Source: Parablautia sp. Marseille-Q6255 (GTDB taxonomy: Bacteria; Bacillota; Clostridia; Lachnospirales; Lachnospiraceae). From it: a stretch of 64,000 bases of DNA. The notes under the pieces were generated by a model. The model saw nothing but the letters and a program-made list of their open reading frames with translations. It ran no database searches and was not told the DNA's origin. The position numbers were made by a program, and so were the translations under genes. Positions 9,469 to 19,171 of the stretch are shown in pieces (position 1 is the first letter of the stretch; every line of letters starts with the position of its first letter). Where the stretch lies: positions 100,841-164,840 of the forward strand of contig NZ_CATNVD010000010.1 of assembly GCF_951230155.1 (NCBI RefSeq), written 5' to 3'.

Positions 9469-10518
9469 TCAGGAGATATGTATTACAGCTTTCACAAGAT
9501 CTGTCTTATTCTTCACTGCCTCATCATATGCCTCCTGAATCTGTTCAAACTCAAATTCATGTGTAACGACATCTTTTACGTTAATCGCGCCTCCTGCAAC
9601 AGCGGCAATTGCTTTTTCGTAAATGTTTCTGTACCGAAATACAGATTTTATGGTTAATTCTTTATCCATCACCTGAGCAAAATTATAGTTAATTTCCGGT
9701 TTTACGGATAGCCCGACTAAAATAACAGTTCCGCCGCGCTTTGCAAGAAATGGCGTTTGTGTGATCGTAGCTGGTGCCCCTGCTGTCTCAAAAACTTTAT
9801 CTGCACCTTTGCCGTCTGTTAATTTCATTACTTCTCTCATCACATCACAATTTGCGCCATTAAGAACATAATCTGCTCCCAACGCCTTCGCCTTTTCCAG
9901 TCGTGCCTCCACAAGGTCTGAGACGATAATTTTACCAGCGCCATGCGCTTTACAGGAAAGCATTGTCATAATGCCAATACATCCACCACCCAGTATTACA
10001 CACGTATCGCCCACCTGAACATTCCCCTGATTCGCTGCATGAAATCCTACAGACAGAGGCTCGATCAGTGCCCCTTCCATTGTGCTTACATTTTCCGGTA
10101 ATTTAAAGCAATACGCTGCCGGATGTTCTATAAACTCTTCATTACAGCCATGATACGGCGGCGTTGCCAAAAATTCCACATTCGGACAAAGATTATATTT
10201 TCCTGCTTTACAAAATTCACATGTACCGTCTGTTACTCCCGGTTCTAATGCTACCCTGTCGCCAACCTTCAGATTTGATACACCATCTCCGACTTCTACT
10301 ACTGTACCTGCGCATTCATGTCCTAACATATAATCCTGTGAAAGATCTACCTCATAAGCACCTACTCGGCCATTGTGATAATAATGCACATCTGATCCGC
10401 AAATCCCCACATATTCCAATGATACCACTACATTTCCTGGTCCAGCTGATGGCTTCGGTATCTCCTTGATGATCATTTTGTCTAATCCTCTCATAAATGC
10501 TCCTCTTTGCGATCCCAT
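9469..10518 (-). CDS. Zn-dependent medium-chain polyol (sorbitol/xylitol-type) dehydrogenase
   Basis: A 349-residue MDR-family dehydrogenase. Catalytic zinc ligands are visible in CGSDVHYYH and GHECAG, and structural zinc cysteines in CEFCKAGKYNLC. The Rossmann motif is GGGCIG rather than the common GAGPIG. The closest family resemblance is to L-iditol/sorbitol/xylitol dehydrogenases that interconvert polyols and ketoses with NAD. It is the last gene of the rhamnosidase operon, overlapping the stop codon of the upstream oxidoreductase by 1 nt (TAATG). An AAGGAGG site supports this start; an ATG eight codons later also has an AGGAG. Confidence 0.88.
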   Translation of the reverse strand: MGSQRGAFMRGLDKMIIKEIPKPSAGPGNVVVSLEYVGICGSDVHYYHNGRVGAYEVDLSQDYMLGHECAGTVVEVGDGVSNLKVGDRVALEPGVTDGTCEFCKAGKYNLCPNVEFLATPPYHGCNEEFIEHPAAYCFKLPENVSTMEGALIEPLSVGFHAANQGNVQVGDTCVILGGGCIGIMTMLSCKAHGAGKIIVSDLVEARLEKAKALGADYVLNGANCDVMREVMKLTDGKGADKVFETAGAPATITQTPFLAKRGGTVILVGLSVKPEINYNFAQVMDKELTIKSVFRYRNIYEKAIAAVAGGAINVKDVVTHEFEFEQIQEAYDEAVKNKTDLVKAVIHIS

Positions 10519-11546
10519 TATAATCTTCCTCCTTTTTTCTCTGACGGATAACTAAGCCCCCAGTCCTTTCTTAAACTATCCATTTGCTTCAAAACATTTA
10601 ACGTGACATTCCACGGAATGTCGGGAGACTCTTTAATTCCTGCCCTGATGCACTTATTTACATACGATATCTCGTACTGATATCCCTCATCTACAACCCC
10701 ATTCACTTTTTGCAATACAGGAATTTCTATCCGTTCCTTTTCCGCTCCGACAACTACCTCTAACTCCGTAGGCTTCCAGAAAACCGGTATAACTATATAA
10801 CCTTTTGTTCCATAAATATATGCCGTATGTAATGTTTCCGTACGTATACCACTCATCATGACAGCCAGCTCTCCACAGTCATACTGTCCAATATATGCAG
10901 CCTGTTCATCAACCTGAAAATGGCACGCATCTGTATCCATGGATGCCATTCCTTTCATGCAAATTGGTACTTTATTGTATACCATGTGTGCAAAATGTAA
11001 ATTGTAAACACCTGTATCAAGAAGTCCTCCCCCACCTCTTAGTGGGTCTGTCAACCTTGATTTGTCGTTGTCTGCAACACGAAAAGAAAAGTTCGATTCT
11101 ATCGTTCTTACCTCTCCTATTCTACCATTTTCAATGTAGGACAGGGCTTTTTGAATAACAGGGAAAAATCTGGTCCAAACAGCCTCCATTAGAAAAACAT
11201 TATTTAGCTTTGCACACGCTATCAATTCTTGAAATTCTTCTGCATTAATTGTTGCCGGTTTTTCCAACAACACATTTTTTCCAGCATTCATCGCTTTTAA
11301 TGCAAGCTCCCTATGTGCTGTATGAGGAACTGCAATATATACAATATCAATATCAGAACATTCCACCATTTCGTCATACGTCATTGTAAATGGAATATTC
11401 CATTTATCTGCAACTTCTTTTGCCGACGCTGTACTTCTTGATGATATTGCTTTGATTTCTATATCTTCAAGCTGCATCGCTCCCTTGATCCAGCGTTGGA
11501 CGACAGCACCGGCACCCATAATTCCCCATCTGATTTTCCTTTGCAT
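10518..11546 (-). CDS. Gfo/Idh/MocA-family sugar oxidoreductase
   Basis: A 342-residue NAD(P)-dependent oxidoreductase. The N-terminal Rossmann motif is RWGIMGAGAVVQRW, and the family signature VLLEKPATIN carries the catalytic lysine of the EKP motif. Members oxidise or epimerise sugars, cyclitols and their derivatives. ATG 11546 is chosen over a GTG at 11558 because GGAAG is well spaced only from the ATG. A stem-loop separates it from the binding-protein gene. It probably works with the dehydrogenase downstream on the sugar released by the rhamnosidase. Confidence 0.9.
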   Translation of the reverse strand: MQRKIRWGIMGAGAVVQRWIKGAMQLEDIEIKAISSRSTASAKEVADKWNIPFTMTYDEMVECSDIDIVYIAVPHTAHRELALKAMNAGKNVLLEKPATINAEEFQELIACAKLNNVFLMEAVWTRFFPVIQKALSYIENGRIGEVRTIESNFSFRVADNDKSRLTDPLRGGGGLLDTGVYNLHFAHMVYNKVPICMKGMASMDTDACHFQVDEQAAYIGQYDCGELAVMMSGIRTETLHTAYIYGTKGYIVIPVFWKPTELEVVVGAEKERIEIPVLQKVNGVVDEGYQYEISYVNKCIRAGIKESPDIPWNVTLNVLKQMDSLRKDWGLSYPSEKKGGRL

Positions 11547-11580
11547 TTTAGCTTCCACGCTCCCAAATTTCCTGTAGTAA

Positions 11581-11628
11581 AATTACCCGACAGAACATAA
11601 CACATAGCGATCTGTCCATCGGGTAATT
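11581..11628 (-). terminator. Stem-loop after the sugar-binding-protein gene
   Basis: AATTACCCGA (11581-11590) pairs with TCGGGTAATT (11619-11628), with CAGA/TCTG continuing inside. The minus-strand tail TTTTACT is weak. It probably attenuates readthrough so that the binding protein is made in excess of the downstream enzymes. Confidence 0.6.
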
Positions 11629-11670
11629 CCGCATCTTAGCTTCTGGCAAAAATCGAAACAATCACATCTA

Positions 11671-12642
11671 CTATTTCATCATTCCGTTTTCCGTATGCAT
11701 TGCAATAATATCGTCTACATTTTCTGAGGTTACAACAGTACCGTCGAGTGCAATCAGTCGGGAGCTTGTATCCTTACCTGTAATCATATCTTTGAGTGCT
11801 GAAGCAGAAGCAGCTGCTTCGTCCGTCGCATCCTGAAGGATTGTAGCTGTCATTGTGCCATCCTTTACCGCATTGCAGCCGTTTGCAAGTGCATCAATGC
11901 CAAAAAACTGTGTTTTCTGCGTATCGTAGCCAGCTGCCTCACAAACCTCGATACAGCCTACAACCATGTCATCGCATGGAGCATAAACAAAATCAAAATC
12001 ATCATAAAGCTGTGTCCAGTCTTCCATAACAGCCATTGCGCCTTCTTTTGACCAGTCTTTACTGTTCTGTACTGCTAAAATCTCAATATCATCTCTTCCT
12101 GCTTCTTCCAGTGCGTCCACAAATCCCTGATAACGATCCTCCGATCCTGTATTGCCTGGTGTGGCTTTCATGATAAGCCCTTTTCCATTTTCCGGTATCA
12201 TTTCAGCAGCTGCTGTTCCGATATTCCCGCCAAGCGTATAATTGTCGAGACCAACATGCACACTGTATCCTTCTGCCTCTGTTGCATTGTTTACAAATAC
12301 GACCCATACATCATTTTCTTTTGCATCATTGAGCAAGTCTTCCATTGGCAGATCCTGATCAGGAATGTCGATAATCACGCCATTATAGTCACCCACTATT
12401 GCCTGTTCAAATAAAGTAGCTACATTTGCGGAATCAGATTCAAAGTCGAATATGTCAGCTTTCATGCCCAGCTTTTCACATTCCTCCGCACAACTGTTTG
12501 CAAGCCATGAATAGAACGATCCTGACATATTCGATGCGCCGATCAGAACCTTATACTCTTCTTCTGCACTTACATTCATGGTTCCCATTGCTGTAACAGA
12601 CAGAGCTGTTACCATCATCATACCAAGCATTTTTTTCTTCAT
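11671..12642 (-). CDS. Ribose-type ABC transporter substrate-binding protein
   Basis: A 323-residue periplasmic-binding-protein-like domain (Peripla_BP_4, RbsB/XylF class). The N-terminus has a Lys-rich start, a hydrophobic core and a signal-peptidase-I-like end (NVSA before EEEYK). There is no lipobox cysteine, so the mature protein has no visible lipid anchor, which is unusual for a monoderm Firmicute. It would bind a sugar for the permease and ATPase encoded upstream. The sugar is not readable from sequence; the rhamnosidase context suggests a rhamnoside or a derived monosaccharide. Confidence 0.9.
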   Translation of the reverse strand: MKKKMLGMMMVTALSVTAMGTMNVSAEEEYKVLIGASNMSGSFYSWLANSCAEECEKLGMKADIFDFESDSANVATLFEQAIVGDYNGVIIDIPDQDLPMEDLLNDAKENDVWVVFVNNATEAEGYSVHVGLDNYTLGGNIGTAAAEMIPENGKGLIMKATPGNTGSEDRYQGFVDALEEAGRDDIEILAVQNSKDWSKEGAMAVMEDWTQLYDDFDFVYAPCDDMVVGCIEVCEAAGYDTQKTQFFGIDALANGCNAVKDGTMTATILQDATDEAAASASALKDMITGKDTSSRLIALDGTVVTSENVDDIIAMHTENGMMK

Positions 12643-12749
12643 CTCTTTGTCCTCCTAAATATTATATAGTTAATTAGTTTCACCGCGGAAATGTGGCCAC
12701 TTATTCCCACGATTCTATCTGCTGTACAGCAAAGCTGTACTTGACAGGC

Positions 12750-13712
12750 TTATTTTTTCTTAATGCGTTTGTTCTTACTTGTCAGGTCAATTGCCAGAGC
12801 TCCGATAATGATGACTCCTTTTGTTACCATCTGGATATAAGAATCAAGTCCTACCAGATTCAGAAGATTTGTCAAAAATCCCATAATAGCTGAACCTACA
12901 AGACATCCAAATACTGTGCCAACACCTCCGGTAAAGCTTGTCCCTCCTATAATTGCCGAGGCGATGGCATCGCCATGATAGTTCATTGCCGTATCGGGGA
13001 TTGCAGAATTCACTCGTGCGATCTGAAGCACTGCTGCTACACCAGTAAGAAGTCCTGCAATTACAAATGTCCTGATGATCGTAGCCCTCACATTAATACC
13101 TGATGCATTTGCTGCATCCTGATTTCCTCCGACTGCAAAAATATCTCTTCCAACAGTAGTTTTATTCATCACAACTGCAATGATGATCGCCATAAAAAAG
13201 AAAATATACACTGGAAGCGGAATAGGACCAATATACGCAGTAGAAATAACAGAGTAATTGCCTATTTCATATGTCGCCTGACCTCCCGTATAAATGTAGC
13301 AGATACCTCTGGCAATATAATCCATAGCCATTGTTGCGATAAATGCAGGAAGATGTACATGAGCGACCAGAACCCCGCTAATTGTCAGGCAGACTACACT
13401 AACTAAAATCGCAACAATGATTCCAACTGCCAGAGATCCGGTACTTAAATATGCACTTACGGAAAACATACCACTCAGTGCTACGACTGATCCCAGCGAC
13501 AGATCAATCTGTCCCGAAATAATCAGAACCATTTCAGCCAATGCCAAAACCCCCGTTACAGAAATCTGGCGCAAAACATTTGTCACATTTTTTACCTTGA
13601 TAAAATACGGTGAAATAAAACTGCCTATAATAATCAGTGCTACAAACACCAAAAAAATCCCATACTTTCTTGTTACAGTCTCTATCACAGATTTAACTTT
13701 CGTTTTTTCCAT
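12750..13712 (-). CDS. Ribose-type ABC transporter permease (RbsC-like)
   Basis: A 320-residue permease with about eight to ten hydrophobic helices of the BPD_transp_2 family. The conserved AVGGNQDAANASGINV segment is the cytoplasmic loop contacting the ATPase, and GTVFGCLVGSAIMGFLTNLLNL is typical of RbsC/AraH. The start at 13712 has GGGAGG 11 nt upstream, within the end of the ATPase gene. The upstream in-frame TTG is inside that gene and lacks a site. It forms the membrane channel with the products of 13714 and 11671. Confidence 0.92.
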   Translation of the reverse strand: MEKTKVKSVIETVTRKYGIFLVFVALIIIGSFISPYFIKVKNVTNVLRQISVTGVLALAEMVLIISGQIDLSLGSVVALSGMFSVSAYLSTGSLAVGIIVAILVSVVCLTISGVLVAHVHLPAFIATMAMDYIARGICYIYTGGQATYEIGNYSVISTAYIGPIPLPVYIFFFMAIIIAVVMNKTTVGRDIFAVGGNQDAANASGINVRATIIRTFVIAGLLTGVAAVLQIARVNSAIPDTAMNYHGDAIASAIIGGTSFTGGVGTVFGCLVGSAIMGFLTNLLNLVGLDSYIQMVTKGVIIIGALAIDLTSKNKRIKKK

Positions 13713-13713
13713 T

Positions 13714-15216
13714 TTACTTTTTACCTCCCGCTGCAAGTCTTACTACATTTTCCTGTGTCAGTTCTGAACGATCCAGCTCACCTGTAATCCTTCCGCCGTT
13801 CATGATATAAGCTCTGTCACACATCCCGATAAATTCCGGGAGTTCTGACGAAATCATAATGATCCCCATTCCTTTTCTCGCCTGATCAACCATGAGCTTA
13901 TAAATTTCCCACTTGGCACCTACGTCAATCCCTCTGGTCGGTTCATCCAGAATAAGAACCTTCGCATCTGTCATCAGACATTTTCCCAGTACTACCTTTT
14001 GCTGATTTCCACCGGATAAGGTTCCTGCATGATAGTTTATACTTGGTGCCTTTACCCCCATTTTATCGAAATACATCTGTGTTATCTGTTTTTCTTTTCT
14101 TTTTTCTATAAACTTAAATTTTGATATCTTATCAAGACTTGACAGGGAAATATTCTCTTTGATGTTCCTGCAGAATATCAGCCCCAGGCGCCGGCGATCT
14201 TCTGTTGCCATGCTGATCCCTGCCCGAATCGCATCGGAAACGGATCGGATCTTTACGGGATGACCATCTACCTTAATAGTTCCTTCATCAAATTTATCAA
14301 TTCCAAAAACAGCCCTCACCGTTTCTGTACGACCGGCTCCCATCAGACCTCCGATTCCAACAATCTCTCCTCTCTTTACATGGAAGGAAATGTCTTTAAG
14401 GCGACTGTATTCCGATGACAGATGCTCTACTTCCAGTACTGTATCTCCGATAGGTACCGTCTCTTTCGGATATACATTGGACAGTTCCCTTCCCACCATA
14501 AGCGCTACCAGAGAATTCTCATCAAACTCCGATGCTTTTCCTGTTTTAATATGCTTTCCATCACGCATAACAGTAATGTAATCTGCGATCTTAAAAATTT
14601 CGTCCATCTTATGCGAAATGTAGAGAATCGTTACCCCTGATTTTTTCAGATTTTCAATTTTCTCAAATAACCGGCTCACTTCTTTATCCGTTAAAGCAGA
14701 GGTTGGCTCATCCATGACCAGTACATCCACATTTTCTCCCCGTGTGCATTTTATGATCTCGAGCAGCTGTATATCAGAAACACTGAGATCCCGCAGCTTC
14801 ATTTTCGGATCATAAGCCAGTCCCTCTTCCTCCAGTATCTTTTTTGCTTCCCGGCTGACCCCTTTCCAGTCGATAAAGCATCCTTTTTTCGGTTCATTGC
14901 ACAGCATCAGATACTTCTCTACCGTCATATCAGGAATATAACTCAGTTCCTGATAGATCATTGCCACTCCGTGATGTTTTGCATCCATTGCTGAAGAAAA
15001 ATGTCTTTCCTGCCCGGATACATACAGTTTTCCTTTTGATGGAGTGTTTACTCCATTCAATATCTTCATCAACGTAGATTTTCCGGCACCATTTTCTCCC
15101 ATCATAACATGTACGACACCCGGCATTACGCCAAAGGACACATCATCCACTGCCAGAACTCCGGGAAATTCCATGCTTATGGAGTCAAACCAGATTTTGT
15201 ATTCACTATGTTTCAT
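13714..15216 (-). CDS. Ribose-type ABC transporter ATPase with two nucleotide-binding domains (RbsA/MglA-like)
   Basis: About 500 residues with two fused ABC domains. The first has Walker A GENGAGKST and Walker B VLVMDEPTSALT; the second has a degenerate Walker A (GLMGAGRTE, usual for this class), signature LSGGNQQK and Walker B VLILDEPTRGID. It powers import through the RbsC-like permease. An ATG at 15225 exists but AAAAGG abuts it; the ATG at 15216 has that site at 9 nt, so I use 15216. It follows the rhamnosidase gene closely and is clearly cotranscribed. Confidence 0.93.
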   Translation of the reverse strand: MKHSEYKIWFDSISMEFPGVLAVDDVSFGVMPGVVHVMMGENGAGKSTLMKILNGVNTPSKGKLYVSGQERHFSSAMDAKHHGVAMIYQELSYIPDMTVEKYLMLCNEPKKGCFIDWKGVSREAKKILEEEGLAYDPKMKLRDLSVSDIQLLEIIKCTRGENVDVLVMDEPTSALTDKEVSRLFEKIENLKKSGVTILYISHKMDEIFKIADYITVMRDGKHIKTGKASEFDENSLVALMVGRELSNVYPKETVPIGDTVLEVEHLSSEYSRLKDISFHVKRGEIVGIGGLMGAGRTETVRAVFGIDKFDEGTIKVDGHPVKIRSVSDAIRAGISMATEDRRRLGLIFCRNIKENISLSSLDKISKFKFIEKRKEKQITQMYFDKMGVKAPSINYHAGTLSGGNQQKVVLGKCLMTDAKVLILDEPTRGIDVGAKWEIYKLMVDQARKGMGIIMISSELPEFIGMCDRAYIMNGGRITGELDRSELTQENVVRLAAGGKK

Positions 15217-15234
15217 ATCCCCCATCCTTTTCTG

Positions 15235-17892
15235 TCAATTACATTCGATCACATACGTCCCTGCTTCCGCGAAAAGAACAATATAATATTCCTCCTCCCG
15301 GCAGTTTCCATCAACAACAGTACCTTTTTCATAAATATCTCTGCCATTTACCTTGATATTCGTATACACAGTATTAGCATTCGCTTTTGGTATATAGATC
15401 CTGGCTGTCGTATTAAATGGCAGTTGTGTTTTCATTTTGAAGCTATGTTCACCAACAAACCATGTATTTGCGACTCTTCCTCGCATCGTATCTACGCAGG
15501 CTTCCACATGTTTTAATGCTTCCGGTATCACCGGGCGAATAATCACATTTTTAAATCCCGGCTGTTCCTCATCCGCAAGAATACCTGCAAAATATTTATA
15601 GAAGCATACGCCGACCGCACCATACATTGGATGATTGTAAGATGCCATCTTACTCAGACAGCTGTCTTCTGAAACAATCTCTTCCCAGCGTTCCCAAACC
15701 GTTGTCGCACCTTTTTCAATCATATACCCCCAGCTTGGGTATGTAGTCTGAGTCAGAAGCTTATACGCCACATCCCTATATCCATTTGTCAGGAGCACCT
15801 CTATGATATATCTGGAACACAGGTTTCCTGTTGTCAGATGATAATTTCGTGTCTCTACAATATCTTTTACCAGATTTTCCATTACATAATGGCGGTCTTC
15901 TTCTGGTATCAGACCAAAATAAAGCGCTATCGTGTTACCTCCCTGGCTATTTAATCCCACATATTTTCCTGCACGATTATAATATGTTTTCAAAAATGCT
16001 TCTTTTACCTTATCACTCAGATCCTTGTAATAATCTACATCTTCTTTCTTGCCAAGAACAGATGCAATTTTTTCCATCAACGTACATTCGTAATAAAAGA
16101 ATGCAGTCGCTACCATACGTGGCGGCGTCACCAGGGAAACTGCTCCCCCGCCAATACTATTTACATCATTATCTCCTATAGGTGCAGCCCAGTCTCCCAT
16201 TGTGGCCCATCGCATAATATAATCCGTCGTATTCTTTTCCAGATATCTAAGGAAGCGTTTTATTGCATCATAGTTTTCTTCCAGAATACGTACATCACGA
16301 TAGTGAAGATACATATTCCATGGCAATAACACAAGAGAAGCGCCAACCGGATCTGCCGGTCTGCAGCCAAATACTCGAAATGGTGCCGTATCTGTGATGG
16401 CTCCTGTCTTTTTTCCCTGCGTATCACGAATATCTCCAAGCCACTTCGTGTAAAGCGATGCAAGGCGATAATTATAAAGTGCACATTCATTCCTTACAGT
16501 CATATCATTCGTCCACCCAAGACGCTCATCACGCTGCGGACAATCGGTCGGAATGCTGTGCAGATTACTCTCTTCTGTCCAGCATATATTGCTCTGGAAC
16601 TGATTCAGAAGTGCATTGTCACAGGAAAACTGTCCAATTCTCTCAACATCTGACCGAACAACGCACCCCGTCAGCGTATATTCATCTGGTTTCTGAGGCA
16701 GACCAAACACCTGTACATATCTAAATCCGTGGAATGTAAATCTTGGTTCATATTCTTCTATCCCTTCACCGCGAAGTACATATGTGTCAGTAGCCCGCAC
16801 ATGACGCAGGCTGATCTGATTAACAGTATGGTCTGCATATTCCAGCTCGCTGTAAACCAGCCGGATTTTCGTTCCCCGTTCACCACATACACGTAATCTC
16901 GCCCACCCTGCAAAATTTTGCCCCATATCAAAGGTGTAACTGCCATCTGCAATTTCATAAATCTTTGCAGGTTTCATCGTTTTGACCACCCTGATAGGTT
17001 CCAGACACTGCGCTCTTACTTCGCCTTCTTCCGGCTCAAACTCAACTGCATCAAACCACTCGGCACCTGATTCTTCCATTGAAAATCCCGGCATATCCCA
17101 CCCTGGCAATTCATCCTGTGCATCATAAAATTCGCCGTGATAGATACTATTTTCATGTACAGGCCCCTTTTTTGTATAAGACCAGTTATCCGGATCACTG
17201 TAAATCCACTCGTATGTTCCATCTGTATACTCTATGCGAAGCTGAAGAGAAAACATGTGTTCTCCCACTCCTGCGTCCGTTTGTCCAAGACTCAATGCTT
17301 TCCATCCATTCCCCAATTCTATACCAATTACATTTTCTCCCTGCAGCAGACTTGCTTCTACAGGATAGGCTGCGTATAATAACGTCTTTGCCGGATCGGT
17401 ATTTGCATTTTGCAGTACTGCATCTCCACACCGATGTCCATTGACAGACAATACATAATAATTTGGACTGATCACATATACAAATGCTGTCCTCACCGGC
17501 TTTTTAATTTCAAAAGACGTCCGGAACCAAAATGCCTGCACCTCCATCCAGGGGCCTCCGATCCACGCTGCACGCCAGACTGGCTGTTCCATAATTCCCA
17601 TGGTAAAGGTATTATCTTCTTTTTTAATCACTGCGCCTGAGCTGCAAAATATTTCTACAGTATACTGATACGTCTGCGCGGTTTCCAGCCGCAAACCATT
17701 GTAAGGTATATTCAGCGTCTCGTCAGAATCAACCACGCCACTGTCCCATACTATCTGGCCGCTCTCCTCCCTGCGCACAACTACACGATATGCTTTTTGT
17801 TTCGATATATCCTCATCAACTACCCATGAGAATCTTGGATGCTCCCGGTCGATTCCAACCGGATTGTTCAAATACTCACAATAAACTTTCAT
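15235..17892 (-). CDS. Alpha-L-rhamnosidase, GH78, intracellular
   Basis: An 885-residue GH78 enzyme. Domain order is an N-terminal beta-sandwich (NPVGIDREHPRFSW start), the Bac_rhamnosid_N carbohydrate-binding module, the catalytic (alpha/alpha)6 barrel and a C-terminal beta-sandwich. The catalytic-acid motif is CPQRDERLGWTND. There is no signal peptide, so it should hydrolyse rhamnosides after import, matching the ABC transporter genes that follow. It is the first gene of the operon; two copies of a LacI-type operator lie just upstream (17918-17986). No rhaBAD-type rhamnose catabolic genes are in the window, so the fate of the released rhamnose is open. Confidence 0.93.
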   Translation of the reverse strand: MKVYCEYLNNPVGIDREHPRFSWVVDEDISKQKAYRVVVRREESGQIVWDSGVVDSDETLNIPYNGLRLETAQTYQYTVEIFCSSGAVIKKEDNTFTMGIMEQPVWRAAWIGGPWMEVQAFWFRTSFEIKKPVRTAFVYVISPNYYVLSVNGHRCGDAVLQNANTDPAKTLLYAAYPVEASLLQGENVIGIELGNGWKALSLGQTDAGVGEHMFSLQLRIEYTDGTYEWIYSDPDNWSYTKKGPVHENSIYHGEFYDAQDELPGWDMPGFSMEESGAEWFDAVEFEPEEGEVRAQCLEPIRVVKTMKPAKIYEIADGSYTFDMGQNFAGWARLRVCGERGTKIRLVYSELEYADHTVNQISLRHVRATDTYVLRGEGIEEYEPRFTFHGFRYVQVFGLPQKPDEYTLTGCVVRSDVERIGQFSCDNALLNQFQSNICWTEESNLHSIPTDCPQRDERLGWTNDMTVRNECALYNYRLASLYTKWLGDIRDTQGKKTGAITDTAPFRVFGCRPADPVGASLVLLPWNMYLHYRDVRILEENYDAIKRFLRYLEKNTTDYIMRWATMGDWAAPIGDNDVNSIGGGAVSLVTPPRMVATAFFYYECTLMEKIASVLGKKEDVDYYKDLSDKVKEAFLKTYYNRAGKYVGLNSQGGNTIALYFGLIPEEDRHYVMENLVKDIVETRNYHLTTGNLCSRYIIEVLLTNGYRDVAYKLLTQTTYPSWGYMIEKGATTVWERWEEIVSEDSCLSKMASYNHPMYGAVGVCFYKYFAGILADEEQPGFKNVIIRPVIPEALKHVEACVDTMRGRVANTWFVGEHSFKMKTQLPFNTTARIYIPKANANTVYTNIKVNGRDIYEKGTVVDGNCREEEYYIVLFAEAGTYVIECN

Positions 17893-17917
17893 AATTACCT
17901 GGATCCCTTCATTTATT

Positions 17918-17935
17918 TGCTAAAACGTTTTATCA
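17918..17935. promoter_or_regulatory. LacI-type operator O1 of the rhamnosidase operon
   Basis: TGCTAAAACGTTTTATCA, one mismatch from a perfect 18-bp palindrome around CG. It lies 26 bp before the rhamnosidase start. The same 18-mer recurs exactly at 19172-19189. Confidence 0.85.
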
Positions 17936-17968
17936 TCTATGAAAAAAATTATTATTGTTTTTCTTTTT

Positions 17969-17986
17969 TGATAAAACGTTTTATCA
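17969..17986. promoter_or_regulatory. LacI-type operator O2 of the rhamnosidase operon
   Basis: TGATAAAACGTTTTATCA is a perfect 18-bp palindrome with its centre 51 bp from that of O1, close to five helical turns, which would suit DNA looping. The promoter of the operon must lie nearby, but I see no clear consensus in this AT-rich stretch. Confidence 0.87.
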
Positions 17987-18001
17987 GTTCGATGTTTTTT
18001 T

Positions 18002-18037
18002 CCGCTATGGAATATACATCGTTTTTTACCATAGCGG
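18002..18037. repeat. Inverted repeat between the LacI gene and the operators
   Basis: CCGCTATGG (18002-18010) and CCATAGCGG (18029-18037) form a 9-bp stem with an 18-nt loop. The T-run follows on the plus strand only (ATCTTTTT), so it is a poor terminator for the minus-strand LacI gene. It may be an RNA-processing hairpin or a weak barrier between units. Confidence 0.5.
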
Positions 18038-18067
18038 ATCTTTTTATGTGTCAATATTCTGATCTTG

Positions 18068-19075
18068 TCAGACTGCACGCCCGGTACTTTTTCGCACAAT
18101 TAACCGAGGCTGAAAATAGACATCTTCTGCTGTCTGTGTATTATGTTTAATCATGTCGATCAGCATTTTGCAGCTTGCTTCTCCCATTTTATATGCCGGC
18201 TGCTGTATCGTAGTAAGCGGTGTGGAAAGAAATGCTGAAAATTCCAGATCATCAAATCCTACTACTGATAAATCCTTCCCAATGCAAAGCTGGTTCTGCT
18301 CCGCCATCCGATAAACACCATACGCCATCAGATCATTGAAAGCAAAAATAGCTGTAACTCCCTGTTCATAGAGAGTCTGCGCGTGTCTGGCAGCCAGCTC
18401 CTCATGAAAATCACCAACCTTCACGAGGGCTTCGTCGTATTCAATCCCATATTCATTTAATGCTCGTTTATAGCCGCGAAGACGGGACAATGGCGTATAC
18501 TCACAGCCAGTAATACAGCCAATCCGGCGATGCCCCAGTTCCAGCAAATGTTTGGTTGCTATATACCCTCCCTGCTCATTATCAAAAATTATGTTTCCGC
18601 TCGGAAAACGCATCTCTCCATTTCCTGCATTTGCAAGTGGTTTTTTTCTTTCATGATAATATGTATCTATATATTTTTTCAGCTCGGGTGTATCTAAATC
18701 TCTTGTTATGATCAGTCCATCTGTACTGTCATATCCCAGAAGATTTGCAAAGCTTTTCGGCTTATTCCAACGATTCTGCATATTTACCAGAAGCAATTGA
18801 TATCCATTTTCCGATGCAACATCCTCTGCGCCCTTCGCAAATTCTGCAAAATATATATTACTGATGTCATTCAGGATAACGCCGATAATTTTAGTACAAT
18901 TTGTCACTAATGCAACCGCATTTCTATTTGGCTGATAATTCAGTTCTTTTGCCTTCTTTTGAATAAGCTCTCTTTTTTCCTTTGATATTCTGCAATCCTT
19001 TCCATTTAATACCTGAGACACAGCCGTTATAGAAAGACCTACTTCATTTGCAACATCTTTAATTGTTGTTCCCAT
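18068..19075 (-). CDS. LacI-family regulator of the rhamnosidase locus
   Basis: A 335-residue regulator. The N-terminal helix-turn-helix is TIKDVANEVGLSITAVSQVLNGK, followed by a periplasmic-binding-protein-like effector domain and ending RPRLIVRKSTGRAV. The start at 19075 gives the usual MGTTIKDVA beginning; an ATG six codons earlier is too close to its AAGG. The palindrome TGMTAAAACGTTTTATCA occurs in front of this gene and twice in front of the rhamnosidase operon, so it likely represses both and itself until a sugar effector is bound. The effector is unknown. Confidence 0.92.
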   Translation of the reverse strand: MGTTIKDVANEVGLSITAVSQVLNGKDCRISKEKRELIQKKAKELNYQPNRNAVALVTNCTKIIGVILNDISNIYFAEFAKGAEDVASENGYQLLLVNMQNRWNKPKSFANLLGYDSTDGLIITRDLDTPELKKYIDTYYHERKKPLANAGNGEMRFPSGNIIFDNEQGGYIATKHLLELGHRRIGCITGCEYTPLSRLRGYKRALNEYGIEYDEALVKVGDFHEELAARHAQTLYEQGVTAIFAFNDLMAYGVYRMAEQNQLCIGKDLSVVGFDDLEFSAFLSTPLTTIQQPAYKMGEASCKMLIDMIKHNTQTAEDVYFQPRLIVRKSTGRAV

Positions 19076-19140
19076 TTTATCGCATCCTGTCATTCACCTT
19101 AATTTAAAACAAATTTGCTATTTATTATCAACAAAATACT

Positions 19141-19170
19141 ATTATATTTTGCGATAAAACCATATCTCAT
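19141..19170 (-). promoter_or_regulatory. Promoter of the LacI gene
   Basis: On the minus strand: ATGAGA (19165-19170), an 18-bp spacer and TATAAT (19141-19146). The operator at 19172-19189 abuts the -35 element, consistent with autoregulation. Confidence 0.55.
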
Positions 19171-19171
19171 T

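Noticed and set aside
17969..17986. CcpA catabolite-response element
   Set aside because: The palindrome is 18 bp with an AAAACGTTTT core and does not fit the 14-bp cre spacing; recurrence at the LacI gene points to the local regulator.
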